Assembly (NCBI GenBank): GCA_964572845.1
Contig: CAZNFX010000011.1
Location: forward strand, 1 to 64,000
DNA: 64,000 bases
Direction: 5' to 3'
DNA from: Bin55 sp964572845
Lineage (GTDB): Bacteria; Pseudomonadota; Gammaproteobacteria; Pseudomonadales; Azotimanducaceae
Below are positions 35,080-43,897 of this stretch, piece by piece. The first letter of the stretch is position 1, and each line of letters starts with the position of its first letter. The notes below the pieces were generated by a model, which worked only from the letters and a program-made list of their open reading frames with translations, made no database searches and was not told the DNA's origin. Made by a program: the position numbers and the translations under genes.

Positions 35080-36354
35080 TCATTTCTGTACGTAGAGCGC
35101 GTCCAAGTCTCGCCAAAAGCTTGGATATGTTTTTCCTACGCAGTCCGGATCGACGATGCTACACCCGGAGGTCTTAGTTGCCAACACAGCAAACGACATA
35201 GCCATCCGGTGATCGTCATAGGTCTCGAAAATCGTTGCCCTTGGCTGCGTGGGATGTATCACAACTTGGTCGGTACCTTGCTCAACAGACAGCCCAGCAC
35301 GGCGTAATTCTCGAGACGGGCAAGCGATTCTGTCGCACTCCTTGTAAGGTAGGCTCGACAATCCTGTGATTGAAGTTGGCATGTTCAAGTAGGGCGCCAC
35401 CGCCATCATTGTCAAAGCAGCATCTGGCATGTCGGTCATATCAATGGAGTTGATTGCTGAGAGTTCGCCGGGCCCTTCTACGGTGACTGTTTCTTCACGC
35501 CACGAAACTTTGGCTCCCAAATCAGAGCAGACATCCAAGAACTTTCTATCTCCCTGGCATGAGGTTGAACCCAGATTGGAGAAAGCTATTCGGGACGAAT
35601 GTAGGGTTGCTAGTGCAGAAAAGTACGTTGCTGCGGACGCATCTCCTTCAATCGCGACCGAATCGCCAGCGTATTCGGCCGTAGGGACACGATAGCCACT
35701 ACTGGACCGTTCCACCTGCACGCCGCGTTTGGCCAACTCTCTCATAGTTATGTCAATGTACGAAGCGCTGATTTGGTCTCCAACCAGCTCGATTTGTAGA
35801 CCCTCTTCGAGTCTGCATCCTGCAAGCATTAGCGAAGAGAGGAATTGGCTGGATACGCTTCCAGCTACCTCTACGCAGCCGCTTTGCAATGGTCCTTGAA
35901 TCAAGATAGGCAGAAATCCACTTGCGGATTCAACTCTGCAGTTTGTTCGTTGCAAGGCATCGAGAAGGTCCTTGTTGGGACGTTTCTGCAGAGACGGGTG
36001 GCCAACGAATCGCGTGGGTCCCGACCTTAGTGCCGCTATCGAGATCAAGAGCCGCAATGTCAGACCACTCATGCCAACATGGAGCTCCACGGGGTCGATC
36101 TCGTTGAATCCTCGAGGATCTACCACGCAGTCTTGTCCTTCCCAGCTGACCGATACACCCAGTCTTTTCAAGCATGCGACCATTGATGCAGCATCGTCGC
36201 TCGCGTCTATGCCCTGAAGTGTTGTCGGGTGCGTTGCAAGCGCAGAAATTGCCAATTGGCGTATGGCGATGGACTTACTGCTGGGCAACCGCATCTGTAG
36301 GTCAAACGGGTTTGTGATTACGCTTATTTCTCTTCTTGATTGTGGTTTGGACAT
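35080..36354 (-). CDS. aroA: 3-phosphoshikimate 1-carboxyvinyltransferase (EPSP synthase)
   Basis: Sixth step of the shikimate pathway, joining shikimate-3-phosphate and PEP. It has 424 residues, the usual length. Recognisable blocks are LPSSKSIAIR (phosphate-binding Lys and Ser), QKRPNKDLLDAL, VSSQFLSSLMLAG, EGDASAATYF, DMPDAALTMMAV and ETYDDHRMAMSFAV. The loop corresponding to GNAGTAMRPL in E. coli reads GMSGLTLRLL here, so positions equivalent to Asn94, Thr97 and Pro101 are Met, Leu and Leu. The protein is thus a divergent member. A 39-codon frame ends 25 bases upstream. Confidence 0.9.
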   Translation of the reverse strand: MSKPQSRREISVITNPFDLQMRLPSSKSIAIRQLAISALATHPTTLQGIDASDDAASMVACLKRLGVSVSWEGQDCVVDPRGFNEIDPVELHVGMSGLTLRLLISIAALRSGPTRFVGHPSLQKRPNKDLLDALQRTNCRVESASGFLPILIQGPLQSGCVEVAGSVSSQFLSSLMLAGCRLEEGLQIELVGDQISASYIDITMRELAKRGVQVERSSSGYRVPTAEYAGDSVAIEGDASAATYFSALATLHSSRIAFSNLGSTSCQGDRKFLDVCSDLGAKVSWREETVTVEGPGELSAINSIDMTDMPDAALTMMAVAPYLNMPTSITGLSSLPYKECDRIACPSRELRRAGLSVEQGTDQVVIHPTQPRATIFETYDDHRMAMSFAVLATKTSGCSIVDPDCVGKTYPSFWRDLDALYVQK

Positions 36355-36379
36355 TTGCGACGATAGAGTTGGGAAGTGC

Positions 36380-36499
36380 TCAGCTCAACGATAGATAGCA
36401 TTCATAGATGAGTTTACTAATGCGGGTTGGATCGATGTCTTGACCGTGACCCTGCATGAGTTCCTGCATCTGACCGACAGTTAAGGCATATAGACGCAT
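36380..36499 (-). CDS. Possible 39-residue small protein upstream of aroA
   Basis: ATG at 36499 to TGA at 36380 encodes MRLYALTVGQMQELMQGHGQ and a further 19 residues ending YECYLSLS. The codons look ordinary for this genome and the peptide has a balanced, protein-like composition. No good ribosome-binding site is seen, and an open stretch of this size can occur by chance. It lies in the direction of aroA and 25 bases before it, so a leader role is possible. I do not recognise it. Confidence 0.25.
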   Translation of the reverse strand: MRLYALTVGQMQELMQGHGQDIDPTRISKLIYECYLSLS

Positions 36500-36837
36500 T
36501 TAGTCGTCGAATCTGGATTGTTAACTCCGTTCCTTAGTCACTTTGTGCGCCCGGATTGTCAGATAGTGCGATTCACTTGACATCTAAGCCAATGGCTACC
36601 TCCTCACTGCCGAACTCTCGAGGAATGGGCGCAATTCATGCCACTGTCGCAACGCTTGCCACGTCACCGATAAGCCGGAGTTGTCCGTCCCACAAGCGGA
36701 CGTAACCGTTTCGCTGGACGTGCTAGTTATTCCTTTTGGCGAAGCTCGGCTACGCCTGAATCGATGAAGTCCAACAACTAACGCGTCCACTTGTATTGTG
36801 TTGGGACCAGCCTGTCCCCCAATCCACTACCTGACAC
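36500..36837. other. Intergenic region without recognisable gene
   Basis: 338 bases between the possible small gene and the outer-membrane barrel gene. A 64-codon minus-strand frame at 36596-36790 looks like random sequence. I see no strong hairpin or promoter. Confidence 0.4.
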
Positions 36838-37470
36838 TCAGAAGTGGTATCTCAATCCAATCGTACCGGTAGAGACTGAGCCTGTCTTGGACAGAAAGTA
36901 GTTCGTGAACTCAAGACCAAGAGATAGATTTGGTGCGAAGCGCTTGTGCAGGCCGATGGAAGCCATCGGTTTGGTTTCCGAAAGCGAATGCTTTTGTTCA
37001 ATGCCTTTTACTTGAATCCTATTGAGAAACGATGCGTTCACAACGCCTATTTTTGCTTCGAACTCATAGCCGTCTCTAACGATAAATGTTCGGTTTGCAG
37101 ACGCAGACAGAAAGTGGCTACGCACTGATTCTGCAGGATTCAGGACTTCGCCATCCTTGAAGGCTTCAAAACTCTCCCTTGGACCGAGTTGCATTTGGAA
37201 TTCGCATGCCCACTTCGACGGAGTCAACTTGTAGCCTATGGCAAATTTTGGAGCCGCAATATTGAACGTTTTGCGATACGGGGCAGTCCCCTCTGGAATT
37301 TCGTCCACTGCAATACCGGCATTTCGGCTAAACGACGACAGTTCATATGAAACAAACCAACGATCTGACTTTATGCTAGGTTTGCTTTTTGGCTCTTCTG
37401 GTTCGTTGGCAATTGCCGTGGCACTCGCTAGGATTGTTGCAAGCAATGTAATCAAGATTTTTCGTGTCAT
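36838..37470 (-). CDS. Predicted outer-membrane beta-barrel protein
   Basis: About 210 residues from ATG 37470. A signal peptide (MTRKILITLLATILASATAIA) is followed by a proline/lysine-rich linker, then alternating-hydrophobicity strands. The C-terminus ends GTIGLRYHF, with a terminal phenylalanine as recognised by the BAM machinery. This suggests a small eight-stranded barrel of the OmpW/OmpA-like kind. The frame extends to 37503 without a better start. Function is unknown. It is divergent from the TlpA-like gene with a 396-base gap. Confidence 0.65.
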   Translation of the reverse strand: MTRKILITLLATILASATAIANEPEEPKSKPSIKSDRWFVSYELSSFSRNAGIAVDEIPEGTAPYRKTFNIAAPKFAIGYKLTPSKWACEFQMQLGPRESFEAFKDGEVLNPAESVRSHFLSASANRTFIVRDGYEFEAKIGVVNASFLNRIQVKGIEQKHSLSETKPMASIGLHKRFAPNLSLGLEFTNYFLSKTGSVSTGTIGLRYHF

Positions 37471-37866
37471 GACGGCCTCTACGGATTGGTTCAGATAGCC
37501 CAACTGGGAAGTTTAGATGGGCTCCTCATAATTGCTCCTTTTGACCCGCTCATCTGAACCGTGTTCCCGAGTTGGTCCATCCCGACCAGTTATCTGGTCT
37601 GTCCAAATTTGGATTGATTTACCGCTACTTAAATCACCAAAAGTAATTTATTGAATGTCTGATCTGACGTCCAGTTCGAGAACGTACCCAGACATGGGGC
37701 ACAATAACTGCGGGCTACTAACAAGCCGCTTTGGCATCGAGAATTTCAGTCGTATCTGTAACTGAAAGCTCGAACAGCGCATCTATTCAAATGGGCAGTA
37801 GGGATTACACAAAATCAACAGAATTCACTGTTTCATTGCGCAGAACCCATATAGGAGAGGCTAGAA
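37471..37866. other. Divergent promoter region
   Basis: 396 bases between the minus-strand barrel gene and the plus-strand TlpA-like gene. No gene is visible. The last bases carry a strong ribosome-binding site (AGGAGAGG) for the TlpA-like gene. No operator-like palindrome was found. Confidence 0.45.
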
Positions 37867-39696
37867 ATGAAGAGCATCGGGGTTCTTATTCCGTTGTTAT
37901 GTGCAACGTCGGTAGTTCTTGCCGAGAATCTTGATTCGGCGAAGACATTCACAGTCACTGGGGTGTACGTTGCAGATGAATCGAGTTTGCTCAGCGGAAA
38001 TGCGACGCCTCCAGGCGACCAAGAAACGGACGACTGGTCGTCAGCAATTGTTGCAGTTTCCTACACAACTGAGAACGAAGCGGGTGCATTGGAGTCCGTT
38101 GAATTGGAGGCAAAAGGGTTTGTAGACGGCAAGGTTTCCCTAGCTGGTGAAATCAGTGAACCAACCGATATTGTGATCTCAGTGCGCACAGAAACGAACC
38201 GATCGCTGTCACTATCCACAGTAGCAACACCAGGCGGTGAGGAAATCTCGTTTGTGCTCATGGACTTCCAATCATTTCCGCCGGATCGCTTAGCCTTAGT
38301 TGGATCCTATCGACGCGTCAAGGATCTCAGCAAGAAATTCACAATATCGGGTGATTTCAGTTCGATCGACAAGAATCTAACGTCAGCCAATGTCAGGGTC
38401 AACGGATGGGGATATGACGGAAATGGCAACCAGAAGGAGATCGGTTCTGGGGACATGTTGCTAGACGATGGCAAGTTTGTATTTGAAGGTGAAATCGACG
38501 AGAGCGATGTGGTGAGCATCTTTATTCAAGGACACGATCCGTACTTTCGATCGATGACGCAGGCCGTTGTCGAGCAGGGCAGTGCAATCCGGGTTTACGC
38601 TCCTGATGGCTCAAACCAGATTGTCGCGGTTGCTGACATGGAGGAATCGGGTAGACATTCCAAGCTCATCGAGAGTTGGCAGCAGAGCGATGAGTACCTG
38701 GCGACACTGCAGGAACACGCAGAAGCACTTCGCGAGTTCGATGCGCAACGGGAGGCTGAGCCGTTGGTAATCGATGAAGCTTCAGCTGGGTCCGAGAGCG
38801 CTGCCAACACTACCAAGAACGAAGAATCCGCAATACGAGAAGAAAATGACGAGGCAGATCTAGAGGAAACATCGAACGAATCCAGCGGCACGCAAAATGA
38901 TGTAGCGGTGGCGGAAGGGTGCGAGCATGTCTCGCTTGCAAAGGTGAAGCGTGAAGTTAGGGACCTGTCTGACCTAGATACCTTGCCAAGACACTACTAT
39001 CTCTCACAGAGATTGGCCAAGATGGAGTCCGATGGTCTGGAGCATATTGCGAGCAATGCTGTGGATCCGTTCGATGCTCTGCTTGCAATGGAGCTTGGAG
39101 CGTTCAATTTCAGATCTGAGAACCGCAAGCAGGGGCTCGTTGTGTACGACAGAATCGCTGAAATGCTAGACAAGGAGCTCGTTGCTCGACGTGTGGCGCC
39201 CAGTCGTGATTCTCTTGCTTCCTACATCGAAGTAAACGACAACGACAAGAACCTCGTACCCGGTCAAAAGGCACCAAACCTCAAGCACTCCGACTTGGAA
39301 GGGAAGGATATCTCTCTGCAGGACGTTCTCGCTGAGAACGAGGTTGTATTAATAGATTTTTGGGCTTCCTGGTGTGCTCCTTGCATTGCGAAGTTCCCCG
39401 AAATGAAGGAGTTTTACGGCGAATATGGAGACAAAGGATTTGAAGTCCTGTCGTTATCGATCGACAGCACCTGGGACGCTTGGGAGCAGGCGTCCAAGGT
39501 GCACGAACTTCCCTGGACAAGCCTAGGCGAGATAGAAGGTTGGGCAGGATCGACGGCGCATACCTATGGGGTACAGCACATACCCAAGAGCTACCTTCTT
39601 GATTCAGAAGGGTGCATCACACAAAAAGACATCACACTGGAGGATCTCGAGAATATTCTGGCGACTCAGTTCGGGGACTTTGCGACAAACGATTAA
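37867..39696 (+). CDS. TlpA-like thioredoxin-fold protein, copy 1
   Basis: A 609-residue exported protein. The signal peptide (MKSIGVLIPLLCATSVVLAE) is followed by two beta-rich repeats (FTVTGVYVADESS and FTISGDFSSIDKN) similar to DUF4369-like domains of TlpA relatives. Then come an acidic low-complexity stretch at about 305-345, a helical region containing EGCEHV, and a C-terminal TlpA/ResA-like thioredoxin domain. Its active site is WASWCAPC, with LIDFWASWCAPC, SLSIDSTWDAW and the cis-proline in HIPKSYLL. The likely role is periplasmic disulphide exchange. A paralogue lies 2.3 kb downstream. Confidence 0.85.
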   Translation: MKSIGVLIPLLCATSVVLAENLDSAKTFTVTGVYVADESSLLSGNATPPGDQETDDWSSAIVAVSYTTENEAGALESVELEAKGFVDGKVSLAGEISEPTDIVISVRTETNRSLSLSTVATPGGEEISFVLMDFQSFPPDRLALVGSYRRVKDLSKKFTISGDFSSIDKNLTSANVRVNGWGYDGNGNQKEIGSGDMLLDDGKFVFEGEIDESDVVSIFIQGHDPYFRSMTQAVVEQGSAIRVYAPDGSNQIVAVADMEESGRHSKLIESWQQSDEYLATLQEHAEALREFDAQREAEPLVIDEASAGSESAANTTKNEESAIREENDEADLEETSNESSGTQNDVAVAEGCEHVSLAKVKREVRDLSDLDTLPRHYYLSQRLAKMESDGLEHIASNAVDPFDALLAMELGAFNFRSENRKQGLVVYDRIAEMLDKELVARRVAPSRDSLASYIEVNDNDKNLVPGQKAPNLKHSDLEGKDISLQDVLAENEVVLIDFWASWCAPCIAKFPEMKEFYGEYGDKGFEVLSLSIDSTWDAWEQASKVHELPWTSLGEIEGWAGSTAHTYGVQHIPKSYLLDSEGCITQKDITLEDLENILATQFGDFATND

Positions 39697-39849
39697 GAGT
39701 CGGATTCAAAATTGCAATGGTCCTAATTCCAAATGAGGAACATCCGAAGTATGCGTCCCGCAGCCAACAGTGGAGTTCGAAGCGAAATTTTGCATTGCTG
39801 CTGAAGAAGTGTTCAATTCTCAAATTCAAGCTATCCTACCACCCGCAAT

Positions 39850-39920
39850 GCAAACTAAAGAGAAATATTCACTGAACAGTAAATAAGAATATTTAATCAA
39901 ATATAGGTTAGAATAGATAG
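39850..39920 (+). promoter_or_regulatory. AT-rich promoter region of the AbiEi/AbiEii-like pair
   Basis: The sequence around 39860-39920 is clearly richer in A and T than its surroundings. TAGAAT near 39908-39916 is a good -10 candidate about 35 bases before the ATG. The -35 element is not clear. Such AT-rich promoters are common on acquired toxin-antitoxin or phage-defence genes. Confidence 0.4.
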
Positions 39921-39947
39921 ACGGCTCAACAACTCTTAGGCTTTGTA

Positions 39948-41045
39948 ATGCTTGGAATAGGTTCTGGAATAACTGAAGAGCAACTGTTGCAAGGACTGAT
40001 TGATGGGCTTCAGGAGTTGCCCAATGTACAGGCGAGCTATCAATGCCTCGAAGCGTCAGAAAGATCAGACCAACGATTCGATGCATTGGTCGAGTTTTCG
40101 GCAGGGAATATGACCGCCAACCTGCTTATAGAGGTCAAGAAAACCGTATATCCTCGCGATGTGAGGCAAACCCTTTGGCGACTTAGGGAATCCTCTTCCT
40201 CCGTCCCAATTCAAGGGGAAGATCTCAAACCCGTTTATTTCGTTCTGGCACATGCTATCTCCCCTGGAGCCAAGGAGCTGTTAAGACACGAACAAATTGG
40301 GTACTACGACAGTGGCGGCAGTCTATTCTTGCCTGCTAGCAACGTCTTTGTTTATGTGGACAAGTCTCCTCCAAAAAGCCTGACAAATTCAACTCGCTCA
40401 CTTTTTACTGGGAGGCGCGCACGAGTGCTGCATGCAGTTTTGGAGTACCACCGAGAGTGGTTTGGCGTAAAGGATATCTCTAGGGAAGCCCGAGTATCGT
40501 CCGCTACTGCTTCGCAGGTATTGACGGAACTAGAGAAGTATGAGTGGGTAGTGTCACGTGGCAAAGGACCACGAAAACAACGTCACCTTGCTATGCCTAG
40601 TGCAATGCTCGATACATGGCCTGAGCAATTGTCAAAGCTTCGCCCCATGGCGTTGCAGAGATTTTTTGTACCTTTGGTTCGAGAGACTTTAGAGGACAAG
40701 CTAGCTGAATCGTTCACCGCAAACAACGTTGAATACGCGATTAGCCACGAAGCTGCCGCACAACGATACGCGCCGTATCTGTCAACAGTTTCTCAAGTAC
40801 ATTCTCGGCTGGTAACGTGCCCTGGAGCTGATCGCGCGCTTCGTTCAATGGAAGCACGTCCCGTTAGTCACGGGGCGAACCTAGCGTTGATCCAAGTTAA
40901 TTCCGTGGACGAGATGCGGTTTCGCAGACATATTGACGGAATTTGGCTAGCAAGCCCAGTGCAGGTTTACCTCGACTTGATGCATAGTGAAGGTCGCGCG
41001 AAGGAAATGGCAACTCATTTGCGTCAGGAATGCATTGGTTTCTAG
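39948..41045 (+). CDS. AbiEi-like winged-helix protein, putative type IV antitoxin
   Basis: A 365-residue protein. The first 150 residues contain a conserved LLIEVKKTVYPRDVRQTLWRL block and IGYYDSGGSLFL, which resemble nuclease-like domains found fused to AbiEi-type regulators. Residues about 155-215 form a winged helix (WFGVKDISREARVSSATASQVLTELEKYEWV). The C-terminal part resembles the AbiEi antitoxin region (GANLALIQV, VQVYLDLMHSEGRAKEMA). It overlaps the next gene, a nucleotidyltransferase, which fits a two-gene AbiE-like module. Assignment is by pattern and context; the antitoxin role is inference. Confidence 0.65.
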   Translation: MLGIGSGITEEQLLQGLIDGLQELPNVQASYQCLEASERSDQRFDALVEFSAGNMTANLLIEVKKTVYPRDVRQTLWRLRESSSSVPIQGEDLKPVYFVLAHAISPGAKELLRHEQIGYYDSGGSLFLPASNVFVYVDKSPPKSLTNSTRSLFTGRRARVLHAVLEYHREWFGVKDISREARVSSATASQVLTELEKYEWVVSRGKGPRKQRHLAMPSAMLDTWPEQLSKLRPMALQRFFVPLVRETLEDKLAESFTANNVEYAISHEAAAQRYAPYLSTVSQVHSRLVTCPGADRALRSMEARPVSHGANLALIQVNSVDEMRFRRHIDGIWLASPVQVYLDLMHSEGRAKEMATHLRQECIGF

Positions 41046-41944
41046 TGGTCAAGCCTCATACGATCAGTGGCTATAGCGATCGCTACACGACCGATTGTGA
41101 GCGTGTGCTCGTAAGATTGCTGCGCGGATTAGGACCTTGGAAAGAGTCGATGTTTCTGATAGGTGGCTTGACGCCCCGTTATCTTGTGGCAGATAGACCA
41201 CATGGAGTTCCTGCGCACGCTGGCACTATGGATGTGGACATTGTCATTGATGTACAAATACTGTCCGACACGGCTGGTTATCGCTCGTTGGAACGGAACT
41301 TGCGAGAGATGAATTTCGTGCGCTCCATCGGAAATACAGGGCAGAGGCTCTCCTGGCGATGGCAGACGCATACAGAAAGTGGTGCACTAATGGTTGTTGA
41401 GTTTCTTACCGACGCACCTGAGATAGCGGGCGGAAGGGTGGAGCCATTGCCCACGACCGGTAACATCTCGGCACTCAACATCCCGCATTCTTCCATAGTC
41501 TTCGACTTGTACCAAGTTGCCGAGATTCGGGCTGAGCTCTTGGGAGGAGCGGGAATTGCCACAGAATCGGTCAAACACGCTAACCTTGTTAGCTTCACGT
41601 GCTTGAAGGCATTTGCTTTCGATCAGCGTTTTGAGCGGAAGGATGCATACGATCTAGTCTATTGCATCGAGCATGCTCAGGGGTCTCACGAGAGTATGGT
41701 GAACAGCTTCCAAGAAGCACTGCATGGCGTTCATGGCAGCACTGTTAGGAACTGCCTGTCGATTCTAGCTAATCGATTTGCAGGAGAGAGTGAGATTGAG
41801 GGGTATCTAAAAGATGGCCCAGTCGCTGTTGCTAGGTTCGAATTCGGAGACGAAGACGACAGCCGGCAAAGAGAACTTCGGTTACTCAAACAGAGGCAGG
41901 TTAGTAGCCTGATCGAAAAATTTCTGGCAGATATGGACTTGTAG
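41030..41944 (+). CDS. AbiEii-like nucleotidyltransferase, putative type IV toxin
   Basis: A 304-residue protein of the nucleotidyltransferase fold. The signature IGGLTPRYL (Gly45, Gly46, Arg50) is followed by the metal-binding pair Asp68 and Asp70 in TMDVDIVID, and by the helical region KAFAFDQRFERKDAYDLVYCIEH, whose KD-AYDL pattern is typical of AbiEii toxins. It overlaps the AbiEi-like gene by 16 bases from ATG 41030; a GTG at 41045 overlapping its TAG stop is an alternative start. AbiEii enzymes modify nucleic acids such as tRNA with nucleotides; the target here is unknown. Confidence 0.65.
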   Translation: MHWFLVVKPHTISGYSDRYTTDCERVLVRLLRGLGPWKESMFLIGGLTPRYLVADRPHGVPAHAGTMDVDIVIDVQILSDTAGYRSLERNLREMNFVRSIGNTGQRLSWRWQTHTESGALMVVEFLTDAPEIAGGRVEPLPTTGNISALNIPHSSIVFDLYQVAEIRAELLGGAGIATESVKHANLVSFTCLKAFAFDQRFERKDAYDLVYCIEHAQGSHESMVNSFQEALHGVHGSTVRNCLSILANRFAGESEIEGYLKDGPVAVARFEFGDEDDSRQRELRLLKQRQVSSLIEKFLADMDL

Positions 41945-41989
41945 CGAAAAATAGGTCGTCTGAACGAAAGAAATCTGCCCTGTGGCTTA

Positions 41990-42025
41990 CTCGCTGAGAA
42001 CGATGTCGTACTAATAGATTTCTGG
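41990..42025 (+). pseudogene. TlpA gene remnant fused in frame to the second TlpA gene
   Basis: Thirty-six bases encode LAENDVVLIDFW. The corresponding stretch of the first TlpA-like gene encodes LAENEVVLIDFW and differs at four bases; the second paralogue has VADNDMVLIDFW and is further away at the DNA level. The fragment stops just before the WCxxC active site. The reading frame continues through INRQ directly into the ATG of the second TlpA-like gene at 42038, with no stop between. It is therefore a relic of recombination or of a lost third copy. Confidence 0.75.
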
Positions 42026-42037
42026 ATAAATCGTCAA

Positions 42038-43897
42038 ATGAAACAAACACTTAGTCTAATGTCGATTATCGCTATCGCAATTGCGCTTTACGGTGCCGAA
42101 GCAGTTTCTGCGGAGACATTCACAGTCATTGGAAAATACGTCACACCAACCTCCAAAGATGCATCGACCGACTCGGCTTCAGGCAGAGAGAGCCAATCTG
42201 GCTGGAAGTCGGCATCCGTCCAAGTCATGCGTGAAGTACGTAACGACGACGGCACTAGCGTATTGTTAGAGCTGGCTTCAGGAAATTTTGTCGATGGCAG
42301 TTTGAATATTACGGGCGAGATTAACGAGCCGACCATGGTAACCATCGCCGTCAGCAAGGTTGACGGCGAGGAATCGTTGAAGAGAACAGTCTTGGTTGAG
42401 CCGGATGGAGAAACGGTCTCCTTTGCACTTGTCGATCGTCAAGTTGCATACCATTCTGTTCGAATGGTGTTGGTTGGCATCTCCAGCCGTGCAGTGGACG
42501 AAACTAGAAGGTTCACCATTAGAGGCGATTTCCGTTCTATGCAGGCTGAACTTTCACTGGGGATTGTTACGGTCAGTGGTCCTGGACTCGACGCGAAGGG
42601 TGAAATCGCCCTAGTCACCCATGGTTCAGTCTTACTTGACGATGGCATATTCAGTATCGAATCGGAAATTCATGAGCCTTCAGTGCTCTTTGTCCTTGCG
42701 ACGGCTGGAGAGAACGCCGTCAATGAATACTACGGCATGGTGAACATTGTGGTCGAACCGCACAGCGAGATAGCTATAGAACCGCGAGGTTGGGGCAGGG
42801 AACTGGTCGCGACTGCAAAGCACGGACGTCACCATCGCCTCGTTGACAGTTGGCAGCAGAATGCGTCGTACCAAACTCTGTTAAATGACTACGGAAAATC
42901 CTACAAAGATTTCCGAGACGCATGGGAGGCATCATTCGGAGCACTAAGGGCCGCCGCGTCAGCGGCTAAGGCGTTAGCGGCTAAAACGGAACAGGATTCC
43001 TCGGGAACCGCTAGCGAATCTGGGAACCAAAGCGAGGATACGAAATCTTCGGACAATGAGTCTGATCAAGAGGAAGTTGAAGGAGAGGAGAGAGTCTTAG
43101 CATTCTCCAATGGCAGGCCTCAGGCTGATGGGTGCGAGCATGTGGCCATAGCAGACTCAGACACCCAGAACGAGGCAACACTCCCTGCAAATGACTTTCC
43201 CGAGTATCACAAACTCTTTTTGGAACTGGTTGATAAACGCGCGGAGGCATTGGAACAGATTGCGTCAAATTCAGACGATCCCATGGATGTGCTTTTGGCA
43301 ATGGAACTCGGTGCTTTTGGATACGACTCGGAGAACATCAAGAAGTCCGTCCCAATGTACGACAAGATTGCAGCACAGCTGGATCCAGAATTTGTTGCTA
43401 GGAGGGTTACTCCGGCAAGAGACGAATTTGCTTCCTTTATCGAAACTGACGAGATCGACAAACGTCTCGTGCCTGGTCAGATCGCTCCAAGCTTCAGGCT
43501 TCCCGACTTGAGCGGACCGGAAATTGCGTTTAGCGATGTGGTAGCGGACAACGATATGGTGTTGATCGACTTTTGGGCGTCGTGGTGTGGGCCTTGCATT
43601 GCTGTATTCCCCGATTTGAAAGAGCTGTATGCTTCATATGGAGGGAACGGGTTCGAGATCGTCGCAGTCTCCTTAGACAGCACCACTGAGGCTTGGGAAG
43701 AAGCCAGCGACGAGCACGAAATACCATGGATAGATGTGGGAGATATTGCTGAGCCCGGAGAAGGTCCAGTGGCAAATTCCTATGGTGTCCAGTCCATTCC
43801 AAAGAGTTTTCTAGTGGACAAGCATGGCTGCATCAATCACAGGGATCTGTCACCGGAGGAGTTAGAGATAGTTCTAAGAGCACGATACGGTACATAG
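42038..43897 (+). CDS. TlpA-like thioredoxin-fold protein, copy 2
   Basis: A 619-residue paralogue of the gene at 37867 with the same architecture. It has a signal peptide (LMSIIAIAIALYGAEAVSAE), two beta-rich repeats (FTVIGKYVTPTSK and FTIRGDFRSMQAE), an Ala/Lys then Ser/Glu-rich linker at about 305-350, a DGCEHV block, and a thioredoxin domain with the active site WASWCGPC and cis-proline in SIPKSFLVD. The active-site dipeptide (GP against AP in copy 1) may shift redox potential. It has no good Shine-Dalgarno; its upstream sequence is a TlpA remnant. The AbiE-like pair separates it from copy 1. Confidence 0.85.
   Translation: MKQTLSLMSIIAIAIALYGAEAVSAETFTVIGKYVTPTSKDASTDSASGRESQSGWKSASVQVMREVRNDDGTSVLLELASGNFVDGSLNITGEINEPTMVTIAVSKVDGEESLKRTVLVEPDGETVSFALVDRQVAYHSVRMVLVGISSRAVDETRRFTIRGDFRSMQAELSLGIVTVSGPGLDAKGEIALVTHGSVLLDDGIFSIESEIHEPSVLFVLATAGENAVNEYYGMVNIVVEPHSEIAIEPRGWGRELVATAKHGRHHRLVDSWQQNASYQTLLNDYGKSYKDFRDAWEASFGALRAAASAAKALAAKTEQDSSGTASESGNQSEDTKSSDNESDQEEVEGEERVLAFSNGRPQADGCEHVAIADSDTQNEATLPANDFPEYHKLFLELVDKRAEALEQIASNSDDPMDVLLAMELGAFGYDSENIKKSVPMYDKIAAQLDPEFVARRVTPARDEFASFIETDEIDKRLVPGQIAPSFRLPDLSGPEIAFSDVVADNDMVLIDFWASWCGPCIAVFPDLKELYASYGGNGFEIVAVSLDSTTEAWEEASDEHEIPWIDVGDIAEPGEGPVANSYGVQSIPKSFLVDKHGCINHRDLSPEELEIVLRARYGT

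Noticed and set aside
36596..36790. 64-codon minus-strand open frame between aroA and the barrel gene
   Set aside because: Arg/Ser-rich random composition, no ribosome-binding site, no homology pattern.
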